64,000 nt of DNA from Rattus norvegicus (taxonomy: Eukaryota > Chordata > Mammalia > Rodentia > Muridae): contig NC_086023.1 in assembly GCF_036323735.1 (NCBI RefSeq), positions 15,921,501 through 15,985,500 of the forward strand, given 5' to 3'. Every line of letters begins with the position of its first letter. The stretch's first letter is position 1. The position numbers were made by a program, and so were the translations under genes. Below are positions 1 to 12,312 of the stretch, in pieces. The notes under the pieces were generated by a model. The model had not been told where the DNA came from, did not search any database, and worked only from the letters and a program-made list of their open reading frames with translations.

Positions 1-1154
1 AGGGAATTAAGAAATAAAACTTGATTATATGGGTTCTTTTCTTTTTGACTCATAGGCCTCCTGTTGTCCAAGGAGGAACCTTGGATTCAATTAACTCTTT
101 TTAAGCCAGAGGAAAAAAGAAAAGAAAAACAAAAATTCAGAAACAAACACATACATATTAGATGAAACAGAAAAGGGCTATATTGCCACTTTATTGTTGT
201 TCTTAGATTTTATACCTTTTCAAGAAAAATGGATTGCACGGTTTTCTAAAAACGGATTGCACCTTTAATTTCCATAAATTTACAGTAAGTTAAAGGCAAT
301 AATTCATGTCATAGATCGATAAGGCTTAAGGAATTATACCAGAATTGGCTACATGTCTTTTCATTAAAATTAATACATGACTAAACATTCATTATTCTTT
401 TTCTGGCTCCACAAATTCATTATAAGGTTAAAGTAATAGGTTAAAAACCTATCTCATAAGTTAGAACAGTATTGTTAAGAGCCATATTATATGCCTCTGT
501 CTTATTATTTTGAAGTCTTATGTAGATAAACTAATCTATCATTTATTTTCTGTTTGTGAACCTACAATAAATTGCCCATTATCAGTTTATGGCTTCTAGT
601 TGCCATAGAGTGGCCTCATTCCTACTAGCAGGCATATTTTTTTATTGTAAATATGTTTTCATAGTACAAGTAGCCTGTGTGACATGAAGATTTACAGAGC
701 TCTACTTGCAACTTTTATTCTATACAGGGTTTGAGATTGCTTGTATCAATTCATAAAATCACTATCAGGAATTATGAATGCATCAATTCATCTACACAGC
801 AATACTATATGAAAATATATTTTTATTTTGATTCTGCAGGAGAACTGTCCAACTGAGTAGTTAAACATGCAGAAAACCATAAGCCTATGTAATATTGGCA
901 GGAAAAACAATCCTGGATTGAACTAAATGGAAACTCTGCCTCTTTGAGCTCATTATCATAGCAAAACGGTGGACCTGAAAGCTGACTTACTTGTCTTTCC
1001 TACTGACATTTATACTAGGTCTACAGTTTTTTTTAGGATAGTAAATTACATCTAAATAGTCACCATTGGACAGGTAATATCTACTTGTTTACTTTTCTTC
1101 ATAGTTTAAAAAATATTCTCATCTCTTCCAGAATCATATCTGGATATATGTTCA
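1..1154. other. Unique AT-rich DNA, no gene seen
   Basis: No reading frame of note, no exon-like pattern with splice sites in a coding context, and no repeat I recognise. The composition is AT-rich with short homopolymers. I treat it as ordinary intergenic sequence. Confidence 0.6.
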
Positions 1155-1255
1155 GCTTTTTTTAAAAATGTATTTTATTCATTTACATTCCAGCTGTTGC
1201 TCCCCTTCTCATGGTCCCCCTTCCCACAATTCCTCAGCTGTTTTTTGTCTGACTA
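1155..1255 (-). mobile_element. Old L1 3' end fragment
   Basis: A T-rich start is followed by a stretch close to the antisense form of the rodent L1 3' terminus (a 'tttattcatttacattcc' type motif, then a C-rich block). This is the typical look of the last 100 bp of an old Lx-type L1 in minus orientation. It is 5' truncated and too short for a subfamily call. No TSD was found. Confidence 0.55.
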
Positions 1256-1364
1256 GTTTGTGGTTTCTTTAGATAAGATTTTTGGTTTTGTTTTTCATGT
1301 TGTTTGCCTGTAGTAACTGAGGCATATTATTTCTGTATCATTTAACATAATATTGATGTAAAGA

Positions 1365-1860
1365 TTGCAGCTCTCATCTCAAATGGAACAAGAGGCACTT
1401 TATTCTAGATATATTATGAGTGACCAGTGGCCCAGAAACACAGATTGCTGGGACCCCAAATTCCATCTTCCCATGGGGAAGCAGTTTTATAGGGTTTTCA
1501 TAGTTTTGAAGAACAAAGAAAGTCATAAATCAAGCCAAATGTAAATAACGTTGGTGGCTACATCAGAAGGGTGGATACAAAGAGTTGGAGAGGTTTACTC
1601 TATAAGTTAAAGATGCTATACAATGACATTCTTTACTGATGTGGAAGCAAATATTCTGCTAAGTCAGTACTTTGTAAGTGGTTTTTATTTATTATCGTGA
1701 GGCCAAGTGATAGCTCAGACAGATAGTGGGACAAGAAATGACTGTTTCAAAAGGTTAAAGGTAACCCAAGACCAAGTAATTTGTCTCTCAACCTACAAAG
1801 TTCCAATTTCTCATCAATACTGAAATTTCAGTCAGTACACCAATCTCTGTAGACAGACAC
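1365..1860 (-). mobile_element. Candidate LTR-like repeat (doubtful)
   Basis: The stretch has features of an antisense LTR: a reverse-complement poly(A) signal (tttatt near 1401) close to one end, and a sequence around 1415-1470 that resembles rodent LTRs I remember. I cannot name the family and see no TG...CA ends or TSD. It may equally be unique DNA. Confidence 0.3.
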
Positions 1861-2153
1861 CTATGAGAATTTTTTGATTCACAGCCAGAAATAGAATGAG
1901 AAATTTCATTCACAAATGTTATGAATGGAACATTGTGATAAAGAAGCTTTCATTGATTCTGTTGCCCAGAAAACCAGATGACACGATGAGAATGGCATCA
2001 TTTTTATGAAGAAATGCCTGTGGGGAAAAAAGATATCAAGATCAAGTGACACTGTGATGCTTCCAGAAGGAAAAAAAAAAAAAACAGATGTAGGCCCTAT
2101 GAAAGACAATAATAAGAGAGGGAAATTGAATGGATGGTTTCTATATTGGAAGA

Positions 2154-2169
2154 GAGGCTGAGGTCTTAT
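2154..2169. repeat. TSD, left copy, of L1 at 2170-3637
   Basis: The 16-bp string GAGGCTGAGGTCTTAT lies directly before the T-rich (antisense poly(A)) edge of the L1. It recurs without mismatch at 3638-3653, directly beyond the 5' truncation point. This is the expected mark of target-primed reverse transcription. Confidence 0.95.
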
Positions 2170-3637
2170 TTTTTTTTATTAACTTGAGTATTTCTTATAT
2201 ACATTTCAAGTGTTATTCCCTTTCCCGGTTTCTGGGCAAACATCGCCCTCCCCCCTCCCCTACCTTATGGGTGTTCCCCTCCCAACCCGCCCCCCATTGC
2301 CACTCTCCCCCCCCCATAGTCTAATTCACTGGGGGTTCAGTCTTAGCAGGACCCAGGGCTTCCCCTTCCACTGGTGCTCTTACTAGGATATTCATTGCTA
2401 CCTATGGGGTCAGAGTCCAGGGTCAGTCCATGTATAGTCTTTAGGTAGTGGCTTAGTCCCTGGAAGCTCTGGTTGCTTGACATTGTTGTACATATGGGGT
2501 CTCGAGCCCCTTCAAGCTCTTCCAGTTCTTTCTCTGATTCCTTCAACGGGGGACCTATTCTCAGTTCAGTGGTTTGCTGCTGGCATTTGCCTCTGTATTT
2601 GCTGTATTCTGGCTGTGTCTCTCAGGAGCGATCTACATCCGGCTCCTGTCGGTCTGCACTTTTTTGTTTCATCCATCTTGTCTAATTGGGTGGCTGTATA
2701 TGTATGGGCCACATGTGGGGCAGGCTCTGAATGGGTGTTCCTTCAGTCTCTGTTTTAATCTTTGCCTCTTGCTTCCCTGCCAAGGGTATTCTTTTTCCTC
2801 ATTTAAAGAAGGAGTGAAGCATTCACATTTTGATCATCTGTCTTGAGTTTCGTTTGTTCTAGGGATCTAGGGTAATTCAAGCATTTGGGCTAATAGCCAC
2901 TTATCAATGAGTGCATACCATGTATGTCTTTCTGTGATTGGGTTAGCTCACTCAGGATGATATTTTCCAGTTCCAACCATTTGCCTACGAATTTCATAAA
3001 CTCGTTGTTTTTGATAGCTGAGTAATATTCCATTGTGTAGATGTACCACATTTTCTGTATCCATTCCTCTGTTGAAGGGCATCTGGGTTCTTTCCAGTTT
3101 CTGGCTATTATAAATAAGGCTGCTATGAACATAGTGGAGCACGTGTCTTTTTTATATGTTGGGGCATCTTTTGGGTATATGCCCAAGAGAGGTATAGCTG
3201 GATCCTCAGGCAGTTCAATGTCCAATTTTCTGAGGAACCTCCAGACTGATTTCCAGAATGGTTGTACCAGTCTGCAATCCCACCAACAATGGAGGATTGT
3301 TCCTCTTTCTCCGCATCCTCGCCAGCATCTGCTGTCACCTGAGTTTTTGATCTTAGCCATTCTCACTGGTGTGAGGTGAAATCTCAGGGTTGTTTTGATT
3401 TGCATTTCTCTTATGACTAAAGATGTTGAACATTTCCTTAGGTGTTTCTCAGCCATTCGGCATTCCTCAGCTGTGAATTCTTTGTTTAGCTTTGAACCCC
3501 ATTTTTTAATAGGGTTATTTGTCTCCCTGCAGTCTAACTTCTTGAGTTCTTTGTATATTTTGGATATAAGGCCTCTATCTGTTGTAGGATTGGTAAAGAT
3601 CTTTTCCCAATCTGTTGGTTGCCGTTTTGTCCTAACC
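2170..3637 (-). mobile_element. Young rat L1, 5'-truncated, with perfect TSDs
   Basis: Reading on the minus strand, the element holds the last quarter of ORF2, the L1 3'UTR with its G-rich polypurine block (C-rich on the plus strand, 2246-2316), and a short A-rich tail. It is about 1.47 kb, truncated inside ORF2. The sequence is nearly collinear with the 3' end of the full-length L1 at 49176-50640 by eye, so both belong to the same young rat subfamily. The perfect 16-bp TSD and intact ORF2 C-terminus indicate a fairly recent insertion. Confidence 0.95.
2890..3637 (-). pseudogene. L1 ORF2 C-terminal fragment
   Basis: The fragment keeps the C-terminal part of ORF2p, whose full-length protein is the endonuclease/reverse transcriptase of L1. 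The Cys-rich C-terminal segment is visible (CWRGCGE followed by HCWWDC), and the frame stays open to the native TAG stop at 2890-2892. The frame runs on through the TSD into host sequence as far as 3690, so a 266-residue chimeric ORF exists by chance. Endonuclease and RT domains are absent. No promoter or expected function. Confidence 0.9.
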
Positions 3638-3653
3638 GAGGCTGAGGTCTTAT
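3638..3653. repeat. TSD, right copy, of L1 at 2170-3637
   Basis: Second copy of GAGGCTGAGGTCTTAT, identical to 2154-2169. The base composition switches from L1 ORF2 to host DNA here. Confidence 0.95.
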
Positions 3654-3774
3654 AAGGAAGAAGTATTTTGAAGTCAAAATCTTCCATCATTCTTTCACCA
3701 AAGAAATCTTGAAGATCTATTTGTCTTCAAATAGTTTTTATTAAATTTGGAAGTCTGAAAAATTGGGGAGCTAA
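3654..3774. other. Short host spacer between two L1 blocks
   Basis: About 120 bp of AT-rich sequence that matches neither flanking L1. Nothing else seen. Confidence 0.6.
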
Positions 3775-5212
3775 CCCGGTCCCACAATTCTCTGTACCCA
3801 GATCCTGTGGGGGAGGGAGGGGGGGTCAGAGATGGATTATCAGAAGTTCAGACAATCCAGGGAGCACAGGGAAGACAACCACTTCTGCTCATATTCCTGG
3901 CCAAAGAAGAACACACCCTGAGCCCTCTGGACACAGGAAACTAGGAACAGTTGAGGACAGTATCTTTCCAGTCTCCACCTGAGCCCAGAGCTGAAAGCCA
4001 GTCTCCAAGAGCGTTGGCACAACTGAGAGCAGAAGTAAGACCACTACTTCTACTCTGAGGGACACACCTGGAGCACTCAGGACAATGGAACACAGGAGCA
4101 GTCTGGTACAGCATAAAGCATAGTTCCAGTTTCAGCCTGCACCCAGAGGTAACTGAGTCGCACAGCACTCTTTATCCAGATTCCTTGGGGAGAGTTGGAC
4201 TGCCAGAAGTGCAGACAATCCTGAGAACACAGGGAGGACCACCACTTCTGTTCACATTCCTGGCCCAAGAGGAACCTGCCTAGAGTCCCCAGAACACAGG
4301 AACTGAGGATCAGCCAGAACAGGATCCTTCCAGTTTCTGTCTGGCCCAGAGCTGACCCTGCCCCACAGTTCTCTGTAACCAAATCCCTTGTGGGAGGGAG
4401 CTGGAGAATGGGAAGTACAGACAATTCTACGAATACAGGTGAGAGCACCACTTCTGCACACATTCCTGGCCCAAGATGAACCACCCCCCTTGAACACTCT
4501 AGACAAAGGAAGGAAGGAGCAGAATAGGACAGGATCCTAGTTTCTGCCTGCTCCCAGAGTTGCCTCATTCCCTAAGCTCTCTGTACCCAGATCATTAAAA
4601 AGCCCATTTTCAGGAGTGGTGACACAGAGGTTTACAGGAGGGACAAGCAACTGTCAGAGACAGCAAAAGAAGCTGTCACCAGAGATCACCAGATGGCAAG
4701 AAGCAAGGGAAGATACTTACCAGCACATTCCAAGACTGCTTGGCATCATCAGAGCCCAGTTCTCCCACTAAAGTAGATACTGGATATCCCTACACACCAG
4801 ATTTGGGTTTAAAATCATATCTCATGATGATGATAGAGGACTTTAAGAAGGACATAAATAACACACTTAAAGAAATATAGGAGAACACAGGTAAACAAGT
4901 AACATTATCACAATAAAAAACACATGGTGTGCACTCAGTGATAAATTAGCTCAAAAGCTCGGAATACCCAAGATACAATCCACAGACCACATGAAGCTCA
5001 AGAAGAAGGATGACCAAAGTGTGAATGCTTCTGCCCTTATTAGAAGGGGAACAATATTCAGAGGAGATACAGAGACAATGTTTGGAGCCGACACTGAGGA
5101 ATGGCCATACAGAGCTTTGCTCACTTGGAGATCCAGTCCATATTCATACAGTCACCTAACCCAGACAATATCGTTGATGCTAAAAAGTGCATGCTGACAG
5201 GAGCCTGATGAA
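3775..5212 (+). mobile_element. L1 piece: 5'UTR monomers, ORF1 start, then ORF2 end/3'UTR
   Basis: The block opens with repeated rat/Lx-type L1 5'UTR units. A 'ctctgtacccagatcc'-like motif recurs near 3790, 4167, 4371 and 4580, the last two spacings being about 205 bp. ORF1 N-terminal sequence follows at about 4690-4900 (the acidic 'SEPSSP'-like segment is recognisable by homology). At about 4905 it jumps to the last codons of ORF2 and the start of the 3'UTR (to about 5212), so about 5 kb of the element is missing. The 3' end stops abruptly without poly(A), where an antisense L1 begins. Many stops; no coding potential. Confidence 0.8.
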
Positions 5213-7065
5213 AGTGTGGTGTTGAAGTCTTCCACTATCATTGTATGAGGTGAAACGTTTGCTTTGATCTTTAGTAAGTTTTCCTTTATGAACGTATGTG
5301 CCATTGCATTTGGAGCATAGATACTCAGGATTCAGAGTTCATCTTGGTGGGTTTTTCCTTTGATGAATAGTAAGTGTCCTTCCTTACCTTTTTTGAAAAC
5401 TTTTCATTGAGAGTGGATTTTATTCATTATTTGAATGGCTACTAAAATATTTTTCTTGGTACCATTTCATTGGGAATTTTTTTTCCATACCTTTTACTCT
5501 GAGGTAGTTATCTGTCTTTGTCATTAAAATGTGTTTCCTGTATGCAGCAAAATGCTTGGTCCTCTTTATATTCAGTCTTTTTATTGGGGAATTGAGTCCA
5601 TTGATTTTAAGAGATATTAAGGAGTAGTGATTGTTGTTTCCTGTTATTTTTGAGGTTAGATATGGAATTATGTTTGTGTGGCTCTCTTCTTTGGGGGGGT
5701 TTGTTGCAAGAAGATTATTTTCTTGCTCTTAATATGGGATAGTTTTTCTCTGAGTGTTGGAGTTTTCTATTTTTTTTTTTTTGGTTGGGGTAAATGTGTG
5801 GAAAGATATTGTGTAAATTTGGTTTTGTCATGGAATATTTTGGTTTCTACATCTATATTAATTGAAAATTTTGCTGGATATAGTAGCCTGAGCTGGCATT
5901 TGTGTTCTCTTAAGGTCTGCATGACAGCTGTCCATGATCTTCAGGCTTTCCTAGTCTCTGATGAGAAGTCTGGTGAAATTCTGTTAGGTCTGCGTTTATA
6001 TGTTACTTGACCTTTTTTCCCTTACTGCTTTTAATCCTTATTTTGTGCATTTGTTATTTTGACTATTATGTGACAGGAGAAAATTCTTTTATGGTCCAAT
6101 CTATTTGGAGTTCTGTAGGTTTCTTTTATGTTTTGGGGCATCTCTCTCTTTAGGTTACGGTAATTTTCTTCTCTAATTCTGTGATATTTACTGGCCATTT
6201 AAATTGGGAATCTTCGCTTACTTCTCTACCTATTAACCTTTGGTTTGATCTTCTCATTGTTTACTGGATTCCCTGGATGTTTTGTGATGAGTTTTTTGGA
6301 TTTTATGATTTCTTTGATGGTTGTATCAATGTTTTTTTATGGTATCTTCTGTCCCTGATATTCTTTCTTCTATCTCTTGTATTCTGTTTGTAATGGTTGC
6401 ATCTATGACTCTTGGTCTTTCCTAAGTTTTCTGTCTCCAGGTTTGTCTCCCTTTGTGATACCTTTATTGTTTCTATTCCCATGTTTAGATCCTGGATAAT
6501 TTTATTTAATTTCTTCACCTGTTTGATTTTGTTTTCCTACAATTCTTTAAGGGATTTTTGTGTTTCCTCTTTAAGGGTTTTTACTTGTTTACCTGTGCTG
6601 TCCTGTATATCTTTAAGGGAGTTATTTATGTCCTTCTTAAAGTCCTGTATCATCCTGATGAGATGTGATTTTAAATTCAAGTCTTGCTTTTCCAGTGTGT
6701 TGAGATATCCAGTATTTACTTTGGTGAAAGAACTGGTCTCTGATGATCCAAGTAGTCTTGGTTTCTGTTCCTTATGTTCTTGTGCTTACCTTTCATCATT
6801 TGGTTATATCTGAAGTTAGCTGGTATTGTCTCTGACAGTGGGTTGACCCTCCTGTCTGTCAGCACTTCTTGAGACCAGCTTTATCCCAGACAGTTTTAGT
6901 TATAGAGAACTTTCAGACAAGATCAGCTCTGGGAACTTGCAGAAACTGGAAGGATCCTGTCCCAGACTGATACTGGGTTCCTGTGTCCTGAGTGCTGCAG
7001 GAGGTCCCTTGGAGCAGGAGCAGAAGTGGTGGTCTTACCTCTGCTCTCTCATGTCTCATTTCAAT
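5213..7065 (-). mobile_element. L1 piece: endonuclease region, ORF1 and 5'UTR, antisense
   Basis: On the minus strand this reads, from the right, L1 5'UTR (about 7065-6680), ORF1 (about 6680-5800, including coiled-coil codons around 6300-6520), then the start of ORF2 with part of the endonuclease region down to 5213. The ORF1 frame is broken by several stops. There is no RT domain, 3'UTR or poly(A). It abuts the plus-strand L1 at 5212 directly, giving a tail-to-tail composite with a 5'UTR at each outer edge. Confidence 0.8.
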
Positions 7066-7233
7066 CTTTTAAAGAAACTTTGAAAGAACAATTTAGCAAG
7101 TTCAACTTATACTCAAGTTTCATCTGATGAATTCAATTTCTTTTCCATTATAGAGCTGCACAAATGATCCAGTAAATGCTAGGTGACTTATGGTAGCTAC
7201 TATTTTTCATATTAATTCATTTCAGTTGACTTG

Positions 7234-7234
<1 letters not shown>

Positions 7235-7283
<49 letters not shown>

Positions 7284-7287
7284 ACGG

Positions 7288-7341
<54 letters not shown>
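7235..7341. repeat. Compound microsatellite (CA)n-G5-(GA)n
   Basis: About 50 bp of CA repeats with one interruption run to 7285, then a run of five Gs, then about 50 bp of GA repeats. Purity is high, so length polymorphism is likely. Confidence 0.97.
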
Positions 7342-7344
<3 letters not shown>

Positions 7345-7899
7345 GCTTAGAGGCTTAGAGTATCTATAGATTTCTGCTTACACTGGTCTGTGAAATTTTT
7401 GTACTCTCCTCTGAATTTGGGATTGATATAGAGGTAATGCTGAGGTAAAAATGAACACGATGTATTTATCTCCTTCACTATTTTGAAAGAACTTGAAAAG
7501 CATTGAAGCTAATTTCATTTCAGTGGTAAAAATTGCCAGTGATATGAACATCTCCTAAGTTTCTGATAATTTGCAGGATTTTGAATACCAATTGTGTCTC
7601 TTTACTACCAGTAGCTATTATCAGATTTTCTTTTCTTTATGATTATACCTTTCTATGATATGCTTTTCTAAAAATGTATCTTTCTATTCCATTATTCAAT
7701 ATTTTGGCATAGAAGTGTTGATAGTATTTTTCTCTTAAAATCTTATTGTATATTTCTAAAAATTGTGTGTGTGTGTGTTTCTGCATATGTGTAGTTGCAC
7801 CATGTGTGCAAGGAGTTTAGAAGGTGATATTGTATGCTTTAGAACTGGAAGTTCAGGTGTCTGTGAACCATCATGTATGTGCTGGGATCCAAAATTGAA

Positions 7900-8008
7900 G
7901 GAGAAGAAGAGGAGGAGGAGGAGGAGGAGGAGGAGGAGGAGGAGGAGGAGGAGGAGAAAATGAAGAAGGAGAAAACAGAGAAGAAAAAGGAAAAGAAGAA
8001 AGAGGAGA
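7900..8008. repeat. (GGA)n and purine-only tract
   Basis: A nearly pure polypurine stretch whose core (7910-7956) is uninterrupted (GGA)n, followed by GAA/AAG-rich sequence. The strand asymmetry makes it a candidate for triplex (H-DNA) formation. The Arg-rich or Ser-rich frames across it are repeat artefacts. Confidence 0.95.
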
Positions 8009-8454
8009 TGGATGCAATTTTGCTAATTACATATTTCAGTTTTTGTAAGTAGCTGCTTAGCATACAGCTATGGCAAGAGAACCATGGGTTCTTCCTTTTC
8101 AGCTTTTGAAACTATCTGCTTGTAGATCTGGGGAAGGAACTTGGGGACATTCCATCCAGGGTATAGTTTTGTTGCTTATACCCTGACAATGGCTCAGGGA
8201 TGTACTTGGATCCTGAATATCCAGGTGTAGTTAAAGAGGTGACTGGAATAAGGACTTTCAATTAGTTGTCAGGCAGTGTTTGAGTGGCCTTCTCTTGTGG
8301 AAGCTCCACACCTGTATAAAGATCTCCTACTAGGTAATGTTGCTATATTCTCATTCAATGGCATTAATATTTGCTTTCTATATTTAGGAACAATGATGTG
8401 TGGTATACACTTCTTTGTGATTTTCACTTCTTCTTAGTATAATGGTTTGAATGA

Positions 8455-10209
8455 GAATGGTCCCATAGAACAATAGTGATAAAAACTACATGATATTGGT
8501 ACAGAAACAGGAAAATAGATGAGTGAAACAGAACTGAAGACCCAGAAATAAGCCCACACACCTATGGGCACTTAATTATTGACAAAAAAGCAAAAGCCAT
8601 CCAGTGTAAAAATGACAGCATTTTCACCAAATGGTGCTGGCTTAACCGGAGGTCAGCATATAGAAGAATGCAAATCAATCCATTCTTATCTGTTTGTACA
8701 AAGCTCAAGGCCAAGTGGCTCAAAGACCTCCACATAAATCCAGATAGACTAATAGAAGAGAGCATAAGAAAGAGCCTCAAATATTTGGGTACAAGGGAAA
8801 ACTTCCTGAACAGAACACTGATGGCTTATGCTTTAAGATCAACAATGTATGAATAGGTCCTCATAAAATGGAAAAACTCCTGTAACGCAACGGACACTGT
8901 CAATAGGGCAAAATGGAAACTTACAATTGGGAAAATATCTTACCAAACACTACATCTGATAGAGGGCTAATATCTAAAATATACAAAACTTAAGAAATTA
9001 GACTTCAAAGAATCAAAAAACTGTGTTAAAAATATAGTAAATATCTAATCAAAGAATTCTCAGCTGAGGAATATCAAATGGCTGAGAAGCATTTAAGGAA
9101 ATGTTTAAAAACCTTATTTAACAGAGAAAATCAAGATGACCCTGAGATTCCAACTCACTGCACTCAGAATAGCTAAGATAAAAAACTCAGGTGACAGCAG
9201 ATGCTAGCAAGAATGTGGTCAAAGAGGAACACCCCTCCATTGGTGGTGGGATTGCAAGCTGGTACAACCACTCAGGAAATCATTCTGTGAGTTCCTCAGA
9301 AAATTTAGCATAGTCCTAACTGAGGACCCTGCTATAACCCTCCTAGGCATACACCCAAAAGTTGCTCCAACATATATCAACATATATCAAGGGCACATGC
9401 TCTACTATGTTCATAGCAGCCTTGTTTATAATAGCCAGAATCTGGAAAGATACCACATGTCCTTCAACAAAGGAATGGATATAAAAAATGTAGCACATTC
9501 ACACAATGCAGTACTACCAGGCTATTGAAAACAATGGCTTCATGAAATTCTTAGGCAAATAAATGGAACTTGAAAATATCATTCTGTGTGGGTTAACACA
9601 GTCACAAAACAACACACATGTTATGTACATTCTGATAAGTAGATATTTGGATAAAAGCTTGGAATACCCATGATACAACATACAGATCATATAGAGATCA
9701 AGAAAAAGGAAGAGCAAAGGGTGAATGCCTCAGTCCTACTTAGAAGCAGGAACAAAAAAATCACAGGAGGTTTAGGCTGCGAGAGATATAGGAGGAAGAG
9801 AGAAGGGATAGATGAAAAATGGGGGCGGGGCAGAATTAATTGTGGGGAAAGACAGGAGAGATGTACTGAGTGTCAGAAATTGAACAGAGTTGTATAACAA
9901 TGAGCAAATGGAAATTGGGGTAGCCATGAGAAGGTCCCAGATGCCAGAAAGGGAAGAGGTTCCCAGGACCCAGCGGGTATGCATTAGCTGAAATACCAAA
10001 AAAAGGAGAGGGAGAACCTGTAGAGACCATATCCAGAGGTTAGGCATGGTATCCCAATTTAGGGATGTTGCCACCTATCCTTCACAAAATAATTTAACCC
10101 TGCATTGCTCTTGTCTAAAAGAAATACATGGACAAAGAATGGAGCAGAGACTGAAGGAAAAATCATCCAGAAACTGCTGACAGAAGCCTGATATGGATGT
10201 CTGATGCAT
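8455..10209 (+). mobile_element. Old Lx-type L1, 5'-truncated: ORF2 end and long 3'UTR
   Basis: From about 8470 the sequence follows L1 ORF2 (the 'tgataaaaactacatgatattggtac' region) through to the C-terminus near 9640. It then enters an old-type 3'UTR (motif 'gagcagagactgaagg' near 10142), unlike the young rat 3'UTR. Many stops. A small duplication of 'catatatcaa' is seen near 9370-9390. The 3' edge runs into a (CA)n(GA)n tract, which may have grown at the former tail. No TSD found. Confidence 0.85.
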
Positions 10210-10222
10210 ACACACACACACA

Positions 10223-10312
<90 letters not shown>
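10210..10312. repeat. Compound microsatellite (CA)n(GA)n
   Basis: CA repeats with a single slip at about 10229-10231, then GA repeats from 10268. It directly follows the old L1 3'UTR. Confidence 0.97.
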
Positions 10313-10313
<1 letters not shown>

Positions 10314-12003
10314 CTGAAGCTCACATTTCTGACATGTTTATGACTACATACTCACCATATATACATACACATGCAACAGCAACTTTGGGATCAATTAACT
10401 TAATTATTTTGCTTTTATAACCATTCTGTCTGCAACAGTCCAGGCTTCCTTGGGACTCTTTCCTATTATCTGGAAATACTGAGATTTCCTGTTATCTTTC
10501 CTCTTATCTTGAAACTGTAAATAAGTGGGTAGTCTACTTAGCATAACTTTACTCATATATTGTGTGTTTGATATTGAAGTTGTTAGGTTCCTATCGGCAT
10601 CTGTAATTATCTTCTAACCAAGAAAATTGTGCCTTGTATGATGCATGAAATAACCAACAGCAAAGCTAGACTAACAGGAAGAAGAAAGAAATAGTAACTG
10701 CTAACCTGTGCCAATCTGACATTAATGGGAATTAAAATGCCAGCAAGAAGAATTACACCTAAAATTGGAACAGTAATTCCACAATGAAGCTACCTTGAGA
10801 AAAGCATGTCATTTGTAATGACAAGGTTTATTAAGGCAATGAATTAAAAACTTCACCAAGGGAATGGATATATTAGTTATTTATTCCTGAAATGACGTTT
10901 GAGTTAATTTATCATTTATACTTAATGAAACAAACACACAGTAAGTCAAAAAATAAACTGTAATCAAATTAGCACAAAATAAGTCTTTCAAGTATCCATC
11001 CACATTACTTATAACCCATCACAAGAAAAATCTTTAACTGCACGAAGGCAGTTGGAAATAAAAGTCAAGTTAGTTGCACCTACCTCCAAAAGTAATGCCT
11101 TGCTATCAGAATCTTGCAGTAGGTACATATGCGTACAAGCCATGGTTTTTCTTTTATTTCATGTTTCATAATGATCCTAGAAGAGAGGCACAGGAAAAAC
11201 CTATGTCATCACAGAGAGCCAGATGTTGGGAAGTCTGAAGAAAAGAGGCAGAGGAAGGAAATGCTGGTGAGTCTCACATCAGGAATTTATGGGAAGAATA
11301 GAAGGCTTATGCTTGGGGTTGTGACCTTTCTCTCACTTTGGCATACTGTGAGTGGAAGATGGAAAGGAATATGTTAAAATGAACCTGAATAAATTAAAAA
11401 AAAAGCTCATTGTCTACTTCCCATTTTCATCTCCAAGGAGAAATGATTTTATTTCCTTTTATTTTTATCCAGTATTACTTGGTTCTTAATAGAATTTCAG
11501 TTCTTTAGTGGATACAGAAATCAAAGCACAAAAGATCAGACAATATTCTCCATTAGCCTGTCTGATGTATCTCATTTCTGGAAAAGAGGTCACTCACACC
11601 AAAAAGAATGCAGCTCCTCCTGTTCCTGTGACTTCCATGACCAACATCTTGAAAACCCAAATGGAAACTGCTGTTTGCATTGTGTACTTGGCAGTACTCC
11701 TCAACTCTCTGTAGTTCAGTAACACCCTAACAGGATGTAAATATTGTCTCAAGCCCTAGATCTCAGCCTCCCCATTATCATTAGCATTGTGGAAGAATTA
11801 TACTTCAGCAGTCTTCAAACCTGAATAGTAGAAAGTTTCTCAGCCTTTCCCTTAATAACCACACCAGATTATCAACAAGAACAACATGACTGGAGTCTGT
11901 GTTTCCCAGCAACATCTCATAACTTCCAAGTGGAAAAGTCCAAAGTTGGAATATGATTAGTTTTAAAAGCGGTAGAATAATTAAGGAATAAAATAGAGTA
12001 TAT
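10313..12003. other. Unique AT-rich DNA, no gene seen
   Basis: Small open frames (for example 11129-11377 and 11508-11714) lack codon bias, homology I recognise, or a convincing exon context. A weak A-run occurs at 11395-11404. I see no repeat I can name. Confidence 0.5.
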
Positions 12004-12312
12004 TGAGTAGTATGAATATGCTTGGCTCAGGGAATGGCACTATTAGGAAGTGTGGCCTTGTTGGAGCAAGTGTGTCATTGTGTGGGTGGGCTTTGAGAGA
12101 CCCTCTTCCTAACTTTGTAAAAGTCAGTCTTCTCCTATTTCCCTTTGGGACAAGATGTAGAACTCTTAGCTCTTCCATGGGCATGCTTCCAGCCATGATG
12201 ATAATGGCCTGAACTCTGAACCTATAAACTATCAACAATTAAATGTTGTCTCTTACAAAATATACATCAGTTATAGTGTATCTTTATGACAGTAAAACCC
12301 CAACTAAGACAG
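12004..12312 (+). mobile_element. hAT-like rodent repeat (URR1-like), copy 1
   Basis: Begins near 'gaatatgcttggctcag' and ends near 'aaaaccccaactaagacag'. This is a common rodent interspersed repeat with internal landmarks 'gtggccttgttggag', 'tgatgataatgg' and 'aattaaatgttgtc'. Two further copies in this window (14376-15057, 42635-42951) align by eye. Copy 3 and the nested copy show imperfect 8-bp TSDs, consistent with a non-autonomous hAT DNA transposon. The family name is from memory. Confidence 0.7.

Larger units (their letters stand above)
7066..8454. other. Unique DNA with microsatellites
   Basis: No gene seen. It contains the compound (CA)n(GA)n tract at 7235-7341, a short (GT)n at 7764-7778 and a purine tract at 7900-8008. 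The last bases before 8455 resemble the first 25-30 bp of a common rodent repeat (motif tttgaatgagaatgg), too short to call. Confidence 0.55.

Noticed and set aside
3775..7065. Simple twin-primed single L1 insertion
   Set aside because: No poly(A) edge is present and both outer ends are 5'UTR.
7763..7963. Arg-rich small ORF
   Set aside because: It is a translation of the (GGA)n microsatellite; the opposite frame gives poly-Ser. No gene evidence.
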